From Oscillospiraceae bacterium (GTDB lineage Bacteria > Bacillota > Clostridia > Oscillospirales > Acutalibacteraceae): a DNA stretch of 20,116 nt. The stretch is taken from contig JAFLUK010000013.1 in the NCBI GenBank assembly GCA_022508865.1, forward strand, positions 1 to 20,116, given 5' to 3'. Numbering within the stretch: position 1 is the stretch's first letter; the number at the start of each line of letters is the position of its first letter. The position numbers and the translations under genes are program-made. Below the pieces are notes generated by a model. That model was not told where the DNA came from and searched no databases. It worked only from the letters and a program-made list of their open reading frames with translations. Positions 11,589 to 19,315 of the stretch are shown here, in pieces.

Positions 11589-12956
11589 ATGTTTTACAAA
11601 ATTGAGAACTCTTTACAATTAAGACACAAAGATGAAAACGGCTATTTAACCGTTGAAAAATCCCCTATTCTCAAAAGTGGGATATTGGAGTATTTTGGCT
11701 CTGAATTATTGCCTGAGGGAGCTAATACCGTTGATGGGGTTAAGGTTGACCCCGATAAGATTTATAAAGTTTTTATTCCGGTTGAGGAATTGGAAAAAGG
11801 TAAAGATAGCTTTAAAATGCTACCTATCACAGACGACCACACTTGGCTAGGTAAAGAGGGCGAAGACCCTAAAGAATATCAGGTTGGACAGACTGGCGAG
11901 GGTGTTTATGTGGAAGATGGCCTTTTGTATGTTCCTCTTAAATTTACCGGAAAAGAGATTGTATCCGAAGTTGAAAATCACGATAAAGAAGAATTGTCAG
12001 CAAGCTATTATAACAGGTTTGTAAAGTCAGACAATCCGGCTTATGATTTTGTAGCCAAGGATATAAAGGGCAATCACCTTGCCCTAGTGGACAAGGGGCG
12101 ATGTGGCTCTGATGTTCGTGTTTTAAACTCAAAGGGAGAAAATAAAATGGCTGCAAAGTCTAAAAGTGCTAATAAGGCCGTTCTTGAACTTGATGGTAAA
12201 AGAATTGACCTTGACCGTTTCTTCTCTGAAGAGGAGAGCGAAAAAGAAGATGGCGTAGATGTTCATGAAGATTCTATCTCTGAAAATGAAGATAAAAGAG
12301 AAATTATCCGTGAAATTATGGCCGTTGCTGGTAAAGCTAACGAAGATTTTGAGGGTGGCGAAGACGAAAAAGTACGTGAGATTGCAAAACTTGCGGAAAA
12401 ATTGGCTTACAATCCGTCTGAAGATTCTGAAACTGATAACGCTAAAACTTGTAATGAAGACAAGCGTGAACTGATTGACGAAATCGGCGGTATCTTGAAA
12501 GATAAGCTTGACGAGGAATTATGGCGTACAGTTATGGAAAAAGCCCAAAAATTGGCTTATGAACCGTCTGAAGATTCTAAATCTGATAATGAAGACCCTG
12601 AAGAAAAGAAAGAGGAAAAGGAAGAGGATAAAGACGAATCTAAATCTATGAATTATGATGCTCTTTATACTCGTATTTCTAATTCTTTCAAGGCTGAAGC
12701 AGAAAAAGCGGAAAAAGCTAAAGTAAAAGCTTATAATGCCGCCCGCTCTGTTGTAGGTGACTTTAATCCTTTCGGAATGTCTGAAAAAGATTTATACGTT
12801 AAGGCTCTTAATCATTTAAGCGTTGCTTTAGATGGTAAAGAAACTGTTGCGGAATTAGCCGCTATGTTAAAGGCTTGTTCTGCTGTAAGAAGTAAGGTTG
12901 ATAACAGCTTTACTTATGGTGTCATCGGTAAAGATGAACGTGAATTTAATATTTAA
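11589..12956 (+). CDS. DUF2213 prohead protease-scaffold protein
   Basis: A 455-aa protein. Residues 1 to about 175 match DUF2213, a phage prohead protease-like domain: GILEYFGSELLP near 31, the LPITDDHTWLGKEG segment near 77, KEELSASYYNR near 133-143 and GNHLALVDKGRCGSDVRVLN near 161-180. S137 or S139 and H163 are candidate catalytic residues. The remaining 280 residues are acidic and helical, with a duplicated module (233-284 and 289-334), a Glu/Lys-rich stretch, and a C-terminal helical domain typical of scaffolds. The protein would organise capsid assembly and process itself or the head proteins. A strong internal start at codon 187 suggests that a scaffold-only form is also made. Confidence 0.8.
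   Translation: MFYKIENSLQLRHKDENGYLTVEKSPILKSGILEYFGSELLPEGANTVDGVKVDPDKIYKVFIPVEELEKGKDSFKMLPITDDHTWLGKEGEDPKEYQVGQTGEGVYVEDGLLYVPLKFTGKEIVSEVENHDKEELSASYYNRFVKSDNPAYDFVAKDIKGNHLALVDKGRCGSDVRVLNSKGENKMAAKSKSANKAVLELDGKRIDLDRFFSEEESEKEDGVDVHEDSISENEDKREIIREIMAVAGKANEDFEGGEDEKVREIAKLAEKLAYNPSEDSETDNAKTCNEDKRELIDEIGGILKDKLDEELWRTVMEKAQKLAYEPSEDSKSDNEDPEEKKEEKEEDKDESKSMNYDALYTRISNSFKAEAEKAEKAKVKAYNAARSVVGDFNPFGMSEKDLYVKALNHLSVALDGKETVAELAAMLKACSAVRSKVDNSFTYGVIGKDEREFNI
12147..12956 (+). CDS. Probable nested scaffold-only product of the DUF2213 gene
   Basis: In frame with the DUF2213 gene, ATG at 12147 (codon 187) is preceded by GGGAG with an 8-nt gap, as good a ribosome site as those of independent genes nearby. 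It falls exactly at the junction of the protease domain and the acidic scaffold region. The product would be 269 aa, starting MAAKSKSANK. Nested protease-scaffold genes are well known in phages (lambda C and Nu3). Whether it is used here is inference. Confidence 0.5.
   Translation: MAAKSKSANKAVLELDGKRIDLDRFFSEEESEKEDGVDVHEDSISENEDKREIIREIMAVAGKANEDFEGGEDEKVREIAKLAEKLAYNPSEDSETDNAKTCNEDKRELIDEIGGILKDKLDEELWRTVMEKAQKLAYEPSEDSKSDNEDPEEKKEEKEEDKDESKSMNYDALYTRISNSFKAEAEKAEKAKVKAYNAARSVVGDFNPFGMSEKDLYVKALNHLSVALDGKETVAELAAMLKACSAVRSKVDNSFTYGVIGKDEREFNI
12285..12590 (+). repeat. Intragenic duplication in the scaffold region
   Basis: Two copies (12285-12440 and 12453-12590) encode NEDKRE(I/L)I..EI at their start and KLAY.PSEDS..(T/S)DN at their end. 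DNA identity is very high at the end (AAATTGGCTTA, then CCGTCTGAAGATTCT in both) and lower in the middle. The first copy is six codons longer in the middle. A recent tandem duplication with partial homogenisation fits. Confidence 0.8.
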
Positions 12957-12968
12957 GGAGAAACAAAA

Positions 12969-13439
12969 ATGGCTTTTCAGTCTCAAGTTTTTATTGAACA
13001 GGCATTAGGTAAGCCGGGTACAATTTCTCGTGCTAATCCTGTTACAAAATTGCCGATGGTTGCTGAGGGTAATGCTGTTTATGCTGGTGGGTTTGTTTTT
13101 GCGGGTACTAACCCGGAATTGCAAGTTCAGGGTGCATCTGCATCTACTTCCGCCCAGACGGCTGTTGAGGGTTTTGTAGTGTTTGAACGCTACCAAGCTC
13201 CGCTTAATATGAATGATAGCTTGCTGGTTAATGAGGGTGAAGAAGTAGCTGTTGTTAAAAAAGGCTATTGCTATGCTATCTCAACAACCACCGCTACTAA
13301 AGGACAGAAAGTTCTTGTTGATACGACTACAGGCGTTATCACAACTGGTGATTCTGCTTCCGGTGGTGCTATTGATACTGGCTGGGTTGTTGTAACTGGT
13401 GGTGCTGCTAACCAAGTATGCGAAATTGCTTGCTTGTAA
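12969..13439 (+). CDS. Head decoration / structural cement protein
   Basis: A 156-aa, strand-rich protein with almost no helix and many Gly, Thr, Ala and Val residues (AGGFVFAG, VEGFVVFERYQ, EEVAVVKKGYCYAIS). Its place directly before the major capsid gene and its size fit the gp24-type structural cement or DUF2190-like decoration proteins that clamp capsomers. AAGGAG lies 8 nt before the ATG. The family call is from position and composition plus the N-terminal FQSQVFIEQALGKPGTISR pattern. Confidence 0.6.
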   Translation: MAFQSQVFIEQALGKPGTISRANPVTKLPMVAEGNAVYAGGFVFAGTNPELQVQGASASTSAQTAVEGFVVFERYQAPLNMNDSLLVNEGEEVAVVKKGYCYAISTTTATKGQKVLVDTTTGVITTGDSASGGAIDTGWVVVTGGAANQVCEIACL

Positions 13440-13453
13440 TGGAGGTTTAGAAA

Positions 13454-14512
13454 ATGGTTAAAATTAAAGTTAATAACGAGAAATCTATTGCAGATATGGA
13501 GAATAAAGAACTCTTAACTCGTGCAATGAATAAAGGTATTATCAGTGTTGAATCTAAGGTAAGCAATGCTGCCGCTAACTGGGTTTCTACTCCGAATATC
13601 AATACTCCGTTTGGTGCTTTGGCTTATATCCGTCCACAGGCCATTGAAGTTTTGACAGCTCCACGTGTTTCTGACCGTTTAGCTGCTCCAAGTAAAAATG
13701 GTAACTGGGGCGATGAAATCGTAAATATCAAAATCAAAGAATACAGTGGTTCGGTTTCTCCGGATGATGGTACTTCTGCAGATGTTTTACGCTCTCAAGC
13801 TAACTATAGCAATCAGGTTCGTGGTGTTTATTACTACTCTACATGGTGGTACTCTACTGACCGGGCTGAGGCAACAGCTGGTGCTTTTGCTGAAAACTAT
13901 CGTGCCGACCAAGCTGAAGCTGCAATGCGTACAATGGCTATTGCTCGTAACAATTACTTCTTCAGTGGTATCGAAACAACTGGAAACGCCGCTCAGATTA
14001 ACGGTTTATTGAATGCCCCTGAATTGGGTGCTTACGATGCTGTTTCCGGTGGTGTATGGGAATCTAAAGAGCCCGAAGCTATTGCTAACGATATTACAAC
14101 CGCTTATGTTAAACTCAACGCTCAAACACAAGGTTTAGTCGGTGAGGGTATTGCTAGCGGCCGTGGTAAGCTTGTTCTTGCTGTTGCATCAACATCTGAA
14201 GGACAGTTGAACAGAGTTAATGGTTTCGGTAAATCTGCTATGTCTATGTTAAAAGAAACATACGGAGACAGACTCGAAGTTGTATCTGTTCCACAGTTCA
14301 CAAACGCAGATTCTAATTCTGATGTATTCTATCTGATATATGAAGAAGCAGGATTCGAAACGATGTTGAACTCTTATGTTGAGATGACTCGTGCATATCC
14401 TATCTTTGTTGAAGATAGCACAACTCGCCAGAAACTGAGTGCGGCAACATCTGGTGCTATTGTAGCTTATCCGGCTTTTGTTGTACGTTACAACGGATTG
14501 ACAGCTGCTTAA
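13454..14512 (+). CDS. Major capsid protein (DUF2184 type, HK97 fold expected)
   Basis: A 352-aa protein matching the DUF2184 major capsid family: an N-arm (about 1-60), then TPFGALAYIRPQAIEVLTAPRVSDRLAAPSKNGNWGDE. There is a Trp/Tyr-rich VRGVYYYSTWWYSTDRAEA segment, a spine helix rich in Ala (AENYRADQAEAAMRTMAIARNNYFFSG), and the C-terminal IFVEDSTTRQKLSAATSGAIVAYPAFVVRYNGL. It forms the icosahedral shell around scaffold and portal. GGAGG lies 9 nt before the ATG. Synonymous codons look more GC-rich and regular than in neighbouring genes, consistent with high expression. A hairpin terminator follows. Confidence 0.85.
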   Translation: MVKIKVNNEKSIADMENKELLTRAMNKGIISVESKVSNAAANWVSTPNINTPFGALAYIRPQAIEVLTAPRVSDRLAAPSKNGNWGDEIVNIKIKEYSGSVSPDDGTSADVLRSQANYSNQVRGVYYYSTWWYSTDRAEATAGAFAENYRADQAEAAMRTMAIARNNYFFSGIETTGNAAQINGLLNAPELGAYDAVSGGVWESKEPEAIANDITTAYVKLNAQTQGLVGEGIASGRGKLVLAVASTSEGQLNRVNGFGKSAMSMLKETYGDRLEVVSVPQFTNADSNSDVFYLIYEEAGFETMLNSYVEMTRAYPIFVEDSTTRQKLSAATSGAIVAYPAFVVRYNGLTAA

Positions 14513-14520
14513 ACTTAACA

Positions 14521-14546
14521 GGGCGGGTTAATAGCCCGCCCCTTTT
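14521..14546 (+). terminator. Intrinsic terminator after the capsid gene
   Basis: GGGCGGG (14521-14527) pairs with CCCGCCC (14535-14541) around a 7-nt loop, followed by CTTTT. It is a strong GC stem with a short U-run, probably partly read through so that capsid mRNA exceeds that of the tail genes. Confidence 0.8.
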
Positions 14547-14561
14547 AAGAAGAGGTATAAA

Positions 14562-14909
14562 ATGCCTATTATCATTAAAAAAGGAACTTGTCCATCAGCT
14601 TTTAATTTGGGGAATGGTCGCCGTGTATTGCTCCAAGTAGGAGAGGGTGGCGGAGATTTCTTAAATATCGTTTCTGATAAAGATTTTGAGGATTTAATGC
14701 ACGAATATGGGTCTTTTATTCAACCCCGTATAAGAAGTGAAAAAAATCCGAATGGTTGCTTTATCATAAGCGATAAAAAAGATTATGCGACAGATTTCGG
14801 AAAAGAAGTCGGTAAAGTTCGTGATGGTTCTTCTAAAATTGAAATCAAAGAAGAAGAGCCAAAAATTGAAAAGATTGAAGTAACTTCTAAAAAGAAGAAA
14901 AAGAAATGA
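14562..14909 (+). CDS. Hypothetical head-tail region protein, 115 aa
   Basis: The N-terminal 85 residues look globular (IIIKKGTCPSAFNLGNGRRVLLQVGEGGGDFLNIVSDKDF). The rest is a charged tail of alternating Glu and Lys that ends in six lysines. Such a basic tail could contact DNA or the capsid interior. It lies between the capsid gene and the DUF4054 connector, where small head-joining or accessory proteins are usual. GAGG precedes the ATG. It overlaps the next gene by 4 bp. No family is recognised. Confidence 0.6.
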   Translation: MPIIIKKGTCPSAFNLGNGRRVLLQVGEGGGDFLNIVSDKDFEDLMHEYGSFIQPRIRSEKNPNGCFIISDKKDYATDFGKEVGKVRDGSSKIEIKEEEPKIEKIEVTSKKKKKK

Positions 14910-15331
14910 TGCAGATAGAGCTTGATTTAACGCAGTTTATGCAATGGTTCCCCGCTCTTGGAGAGGTAACACAGGAAGAGCTTAACGCCGCTTATGCGGG
15001 GGCTCAAAGTTATATTTCTACATACGTTGGAGAGATTGAACTTCCTGAGAATTTACAAATCAGAGGGGTTTATCTTGCATCTGCCCATCAGCTTTATTTA
15101 ATACAAAATCCGTCTATTGTGGCTCAAGGTAAAGTTGCAAGTGCTTCAGAGGGTTCGGTAAGTGCAAGTTTTACACAGCCACAATTTAAGAATTGGTTTG
15201 ATTATTGGTTGTCTTTATCCCCTTATGGCCTTGAGTTGTTAGCGATATTGTCGCAAGTTCAACCTCCCATGCCAAAACGTCCGGTTGGTTCATATCCTTA
15301 TTATAATGCGGGGTATCGTGTTAAAGGTTGA
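14906..15331 (+). CDS. DUF4054 head-tail connector
   Basis: A 141-aa protein with the DUF4054 pattern: a start around FMQWFPALGEVTQEELNAAYAGAQSYIS, a helix with RGVYLASAHQLYLI, then a loop with GKVASASEGSVSASFTQP. It ends with WFDYWLSLSPYGLELLAIL and PYYNAGYRVKG. Proteins of this type form the adaptor ring under the portal in phages with this gene order. Start codons ATG 14906 and ATG 14909 are both possible, in an ATGATG overlap with the previous stop. Confidence 0.75.
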   Translation: MMQIELDLTQFMQWFPALGEVTQEELNAAYAGAQSYISTYVGEIELPENLQIRGVYLASAHQLYLIQNPSIVAQGKVASASEGSVSASFTQPQFKNWFDYWLSLSPYGLELLAILSQVQPPMPKRPVGSYPYYNAGYRVKG

Positions 15332-15869
15332 GTTTGATATAAAAGGCATTGAAGAATTATGCGACAAGCTCAAAAAGGATTTGAAAAGCGTTAAAGGGGC
15401 AAGAGCGGGTATTATTAAAGATATGTCTTATCCTGACGAAGAGATAGAACTTCCTAACGGTAAGACAATCAAAAAAAAAGGTGCTAAAGTTCGAGATGTT
15501 GCTTTATGGAATGAGTACGGCACGGAATCAATTCCGCCCCGTCCATTTTTAAGAAAAACATTAAAGAAACAAGAAAATTGGGTAAAGTTTGTAAAAGAAA
15601 ACTTTGATTCCAATCAAGACGGCACTATGACATTAAATAGAATCGCCCGTGAAGTCGGTTTAATAATGCAAACAGACATAAAGGATTCTATTGATTCAAA
15701 TATTCAGCCAGCCAATTCTCCGATAACGATTAATGGTGGGTGGATGACAAAGAACGGAAAACGTTTTTATGTTAAGGGTAAAAAAGGAAGCACCAAAACC
15801 TTAACAGATACAAGAACTCTTTTTAATTCGGTGCATTATGAGGTAATAAAAGGTGGTTCAGGGTCTTAA
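15318..15869 (+). CDS. HK97 gp10-like tail completion / neck protein
   Basis: About 183 aa. The N-terminus (VEFDIKGIEELCDKLKKDL) and the conserved VALWNEYGTESIPPRPFLRKTLKK at about residues 60-83 are the signature of the gp10-like (minor tail/neck) family. Its members sit at the head-tail interface. The C-terminal half has a Lys/Gly-rich segment and LTDTRTLFNSVHYEV, also usual in the family. The frame is open further upstream. I chose GTG 15318, with GGGG just before it, over ATG 15306, which lacks a ribosome site. It overlaps the DUF4054 gene by 14 bp. Confidence 0.75.
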   Translation: MLKVEFDIKGIEELCDKLKKDLKSVKGARAGIIKDMSYPDEEIELPNGKTIKKKGAKVRDVALWNEYGTESIPPRPFLRKTLKKQENWVKFVKENFDSNQDGTMTLNRIAREVGLIMQTDIKDSIDSNIQPANSPITINGGWMTKNGKRFYVKGKKGSTKTLTDTRTLFNSVHYEVIKGGSGS

Positions 15870-16260
15870 TTTACATCAAATAGCGGGTTCAGCTCTTGCG
15901 TTTGTTAATCCGTGGCAAGAAATGGTATTTACAAAGACTTCTACCATATGGAGTCCTGATTCTCGTGTTCCACAAACAACCACCGAAGAGGTTACTGTTC
16001 AAGGTAAATTACAACCCGCCAATTTACAGACATTGTCAGAAATGGGATATACATTAAGAGAATACCAGTATTACCGGGTATATCTCAACTTAAACGCCAC
16101 CCAATTGGATAAGCTTAGGCAATTAGGATCTGATACTTTTGTTTGTAATGGGGATACGTATAGAATAACAGATAAATCAGATTGGCAACAAAATGGCTGG
16201 ACAGAGGCATACTGCTACCTTGATTCTGTTGATAATAAACAAGGAGAAGATAATGACTGA
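15853..16260 (+). CDS. Phage collar-like head-tail protein
   Basis: A 135-aa, strand-rich protein. The opening NLHQIAGSALAFVNPWQEMVF, the VQGKLQPANLQTLSEMGYTLREYQYYRVYL middle and the GDTYRITDKSDWQQNGWTEAYCYL end follow the pattern of phage collar proteins, which sit in the neck of contractile-tailed phages. The start is probably GTG 15853, with GAGG upstream, overlapping the previous gene by 17 bp. The stop overlaps the next ATG. Confidence 0.65.
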   Translation: MVQGLNLHQIAGSALAFVNPWQEMVFTKTSTIWSPDSRVPQTTTEEVTVQGKLQPANLQTLSEMGYTLREYQYYRVYLNLNATQLDKLRQLGSDTFVCNGDTYRITDKSDWQQNGWTEAYCYLDSVDNKQGEDND

Positions 16261-16756
16261 AAAAGAAGTATATGATTATCTTCAAAGTCTTCTACCTCAA
16301 GGAATGCAGTTTGTTGACCCATATCTTGATGAATTACCGCAACCGCTGGGCGATTGGGCTCAAATGAATGTTTTAAACCGCTCAAATATAGCGTGGTCGC
16401 AATCCCGCTTTTTAGAAACAAATGAAACGGGCGGTGTTTGGGCGTATGACATAGAGAGAATTTATACTATTCAGTTTGATTTTTACGGGGCGAATGCTTT
16501 TGATAATGCTGCCGAATTTCAACAGAATTTACAAGTTTCTATTATAAATGACGAAAATGAACTGATGGATTTTAAATCTGTCGGGGCTATTGAAAACAGA
16601 ACTTTTTTAATGGAAAATAAAAAGTATCAAAGACGTTATGGATTCGATGTGGATTTATTCGTCATTGATACCATAACACAGACAAGCCCGTATTTTGATA
16701 AGATTAAATATAAGATTGTCAATAGAGGGAATAACTTTAACAAGGAGAATGATTGA
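16253..16756 (+). CDS. Neck terminator protein (LIC_12616 / gp12-like)
   Basis: A 167-aa protein placed between collar and sheath, where the tail terminator or neck terminator lies. It opens with a helix (TEKEVYDYLQSLLP), has a strand WAQMNVLNRSNIAWSQS, then an RIYTIQFDFYGANAFDNAAEFQQNLQ segment like the LIC_12616 family, and closes with YGFDVDLFVIDTITQTSPYFDKI. It would stop tail polymerisation and join to the neck. ATG 16253 is chosen because AAGGAG precedes it; the frame extends another 20 codons upstream without a ribosome site. Confidence 0.65.
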   Translation: MTEKEVYDYLQSLLPQGMQFVDPYLDELPQPLGDWAQMNVLNRSNIAWSQSRFLETNETGGVWAYDIERIYTIQFDFYGANAFDNAAEFQQNLQVSIINDENELMDFKSVGAIENRTFLMENKKYQRRYGFDVDLFVIDTITQTSPYFDKIKYKIVNRGNNFNKEND

Positions 16757-18300
16757 TGTCGTTACCATATTCAGCTATTGTTCCGATTTCGGCAACAGTT
16801 TCTAGTGCGGCATTTACCACAGAAAAAAAGCATATTCTTTTAGCTATGGTAAATGACCTTATTCCGACCTCTGTTCCTTATTTGGAATTTTCGGGTGCAA
16901 GTGCTGTTACAGATTTCGGGGCTTATTTCGGGCAATCTATACCGGAATATACACAAATTCAAAAATATTTTGGCTTTTTATCTAAAGGGGGAAGCGCACC
17001 GGAAAAAGCGGTTATTGCTCGTTGGTTTAAAGAAGCCGCTGCGCCGTTTATTAAAGGTAGCTCTGATATAAATTCAGTTGCGGGTTTTAAAGCCGTTTCA
17101 GATGGTTCTTTTAAGATTACCATTGATGGGGAAGATGTAGAAGCAACAGGCTTGAATTTTTCAAGCGTAAATTATTATTCTGATATTGCTAATGTTTTAC
17201 AAGGTGGTTTAACCGGCAAAGCAACAGTTGTTTATAATACAACCACAAAAGGCTTTATTATTACCAGCTTAAAAACTGGTTCAGAAGCTACGATCGGCGC
17301 AATTAGTGAGGGAACAAGCGGAACAGATATTTCCGGTTTTTTAGGTATGGAAAATCCAGTTCTTTCTCAAGGTGCTAATGCTGAAACTTTTGCACAGTTT
17401 TGCGATAGAATTTATAATGCCAATAGTGCGGGTTATTCTATTACAACCCTTGAGGAATTGACTGAAGACGATATCGTTCCGGCTGTTCAATGGTTACAGC
17501 TTGCAACAGGTGGGCAGACCTATAACACAGTTGTTCGTTTAGTCTTCAACTTCAAAGATAAAGCAACTGCAAAAGCAATTAGTGCGACCTTGTCAGCTTT
17601 AAGCTATACAGGGTATGTTTTAACATACGACCCATACGGCGAATATGTAAATATTCTTGATTGTGCTATTTGTGCAAGTATTGATTATGAAGTAGTTAAC
17701 GGAGCTATTAATTTCAACTTCCAGCCTGCTGCCGGTTATACCGCAATTACAGGTCTTGGAACTGTTGTAGATTATCAGCAAGGCTTAACCAATTCAAGCC
17801 TCATGGAAGAACTTAATCAGGCTAAAATTTCCACCGTTTATTCTTTAGGCTTTGGTACTCAAGAGCAAGTATTTTACGGTTTCGGTTTGATGGCTGGTGC
17901 TTTTGGTTCTGAAGACGTACAAGTTAACGAATCCGCACTTGAACAGGCTTTACAGTTATCTATCATTAACGCCCTTGCTGCTTTGAATAAAATAAAAGCT
18001 CAAGGTGCAGATGCTGCCGCTTTAATTGGTTCTTTGTTAGGAACACCTTTAGAGCAGTTTAAAGATAACGGTTCTATTGCCCGCAATGGTACTTTGTCAA
18101 ATACTGATAGAATTAGCATTGCACAGGCAACGGGCAACCCTGACGCCGCTGATGCAGTCGCAAATAATGGTTATTACTTCCAAATTCAACCGCTGACAGA
18201 TAATGATATTGCTAACAGACAAGTTAGAGTTCTTATCTGTTATCTATGCGGTGGAGTAATTAACAAAGTCCAAATTATCAACAGAATCTACGGTGCGTAG
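16756..18300 (+). CDS. DUF3383-family tail sheath protein
   Basis: A 514-aa protein that reads as DUF3383, the sheath-like family of some myoviruses. The N-terminus (SLPYSAIVPISATVSS) leads to FGAYFGQSIPEYTQIQKYFGFLSKGGSAPEKAVIARWFKE. A long insertion domain follows, and the C-terminal third (TVYSLGFGTQEQVFYGFGLMAGAFG ... QVRVLICYLCGGVINKVQIINRIYGA) is the usual sheath core. The sheath contracts to drive the tube through the host envelope, so the phage is contractile-tailed. The start is ATG 16756 with AAGGAG 8 bp upstream; its A is also the last base of the previous TGA. Confidence 0.8.
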   Translation: MSLPYSAIVPISATVSSAAFTTEKKHILLAMVNDLIPTSVPYLEFSGASAVTDFGAYFGQSIPEYTQIQKYFGFLSKGGSAPEKAVIARWFKEAAAPFIKGSSDINSVAGFKAVSDGSFKITIDGEDVEATGLNFSSVNYYSDIANVLQGGLTGKATVVYNTTTKGFIITSLKTGSEATIGAISEGTSGTDISGFLGMENPVLSQGANAETFAQFCDRIYNANSAGYSITTLEELTEDDIVPAVQWLQLATGGQTYNTVVRLVFNFKDKATAKAISATLSALSYTGYVLTYDPYGEYVNILDCAICASIDYEVVNGAINFNFQPAAGYTAITGLGTVVDYQQGLTNSSLMEELNQAKISTVYSLGFGTQEQVFYGFGLMAGAFGSEDVQVNESALEQALQLSIINALAALNKIKAQGADAAALIGSLLGTPLEQFKDNGSIARNGTLSNTDRISIAQATGNPDAADAVANNGYYFQIQPLTDNDIANRQVRVLICYLCGGVINKVQIINRIYGA

Positions 18301-18309
18301 GAGGTATAA

Positions 18310-18768
18310 ATGGCTAATATTTCAACAAACAAAACAGGTTTTAAAAAGCTCAAATATACAATGACAGCTTTGCCTGTAATTCCGGCTTTAGTGTTGGATG
18401 GCTTTGCTAGTGATGGTATAAGCTGGGATAACATTGAGCCCGCTAATGTTAAGCTTGGAGCCGATGGTTTAGCGGCAGTAAATCAAAAACCAGTTTTATA
18501 TACTGGTACATTTACGCTCTTGCCAAATTCAAATTGTCGTAATATACTTGACACGCTGGTTGGCACGACAACGCCTGTTTGGGGTGTAGATTTGATTGAC
18601 TACGCCATTGTTTTAACCGAAACCAATACGACCACTAGAACAAAAACTGTTTATACTGGTGGAACTATTGACCAAGCTGATGGCGGAAACTCTGCTAACC
18701 TTGACGATGGACAAGGAAATAAAACATATCGTGTAACCTTTACGGGTAGAGCGGTATTGCCGATTTAA
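18310..18768 (+). CDS. Tail tube protein (DUF3277-like)
   Basis: A 152-aa, beta-rich protein directly after the sheath gene, the standard position of the tail tube in contractile phages. Sequence features are GFASDGISWDNIEPANVKLGADG, VLYTGTFTLLPNSNCRNILDTLV and the C-terminal DDGQGNKTYRVTFTGRAVLPI. The last part resembles the ending of DUF3277 and similar tube proteins. Hexameric rings of it would form the inner tube. GGAGG is 6 nt before the ATG. Confidence 0.7.
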   Translation: MANISTNKTGFKKLKYTMTALPVIPALVLDGFASDGISWDNIEPANVKLGADGLAAVNQKPVLYTGTFTLLPNSNCRNILDTLVGTTTPVWGVDLIDYAIVLTETNTTTRTKTVYTGGTIDQADGGNSANLDDGQGNKTYRVTFTGRAVLPI

Positions 18769-18779
18769 GGGAGAGAGCT

Positions 18780-19187
18780 ATGGATAGCACTAAAAAAATC
18801 AAAATTAAAGACTTTGAAAATGAGTTTTATTTTACGATTAACCTTTTTGATGCCGAAAAAGGGCTAGATTTCATTGATAGCACGATTGGCAGAATGAGAG
18901 GGGTGCTATCCATAAAACCTTACATTGACGATTTGTTACCGTTAGCTGATTTAACAGACCCAACAGGAAAAGTCGTTAAGCAAGGAATGACAAGACAAGA
19001 TTGTCTTGCTATGTTTAAGAATCCTTTATCGATTATTGAGTTATGTACAGAGATTTTTAAGTTTCAAGAGGTTTTTTTAAAAGACTCCGCGACCTTCCAG
19101 CCATTGATAAACACAGTCAAAGGTATTTGGAATACCAAAGTTTCGGAGTCTCAAACATCATCGGAAACGTTATCTCTGACAAAATAA
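18780..19187 (+). CDS. Tail assembly chaperone, zero-frame form (gpG analogue)
   Basis: A 135-aa, mixed helical protein between tube and tape measure, the invariant place of tail assembly chaperones. These coat the tape measure and recruit tube subunits. Residues 1-100 look folded (FENEFYFTINLFDAEKGLDFIDS ... IIELCTEIFKFQEVFL). The final 35, after the slippery run, are polar with many Ser and Thr. A second frame, open from 19061 and one base back (-1), continues past its stop to 19315. This suggests a second longer product as in lambda G/GT. Confidence 0.75.
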   Translation: MDSTKKIKIKDFENEFYFTINLFDAEKGLDFIDSTIGRMRGVLSIKPYIDDLLPLADLTDPTGKVVKQGMTRQDCLAMFKNPLSIIELCTEIFKFQEVFLKDSATFQPLINTVKGIWNTKVSESQTSSETLSLTK

Positions 19188-19315
19188 GCGTTTCAGACTT
19201 AAAGAATTTAAATCTTAAAGAGTTTTATATTCTGCAAGTTGTCGCTTTAGTAAATTGTCAAAATGAAATTGTAGCATCTAACAAGGTGAAATATGGCAAA
19301 CAACGCAGTTATTAA
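19061..19315 (+). CDS. Probable -1 frameshift extension (gpGT analogue)
   Basis: In the -1 frame relative to the chaperone there is no stop from 19061 to 19315. Joined at the slippery run the product would be about 178 aa. The extension includes SNIIGNVISDKISVSDLKNLNLKEFYILQ and looks like a folded helical segment, not random sequence. It has no ribosome site of its own (ATG-less; a TTG at 19127). It overlaps the tape-measure start by 24 bp, as typical GT products do. Confidence 0.6.
   Translation, partial: VSRGFFKRLRDLPAIDKHSQRYLEYQSFGVSNIIGNVISDKISVSDLKNLNLKEFYILQVVALVNCQNEIVASNKVKYGKQRSY
19072..19082 (+). promoter_or_regulatory. Slippery sequence for -1 frameshift
   Basis: Seven T followed by four A. 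In the zero frame this reads T-TTT-TTA-AAA, which contains both canonical -1 heptamers U UUU UUA and U UUA AAA. It lies 12 nt after the -1-frame stop at 19058-19060, just where a frameshift window must begin. A second, weaker site, A-AAA before the zero-frame TAA at 19181-19187, is an alternative. Confidence 0.6.

Noticed and set aside
16193..16252. Longer start for the neck terminator protein
   Set aside because: The 20 extra residues lie wholly inside the collar gene and lack a ribosome site, while ATG 16253 has AAGGAG.
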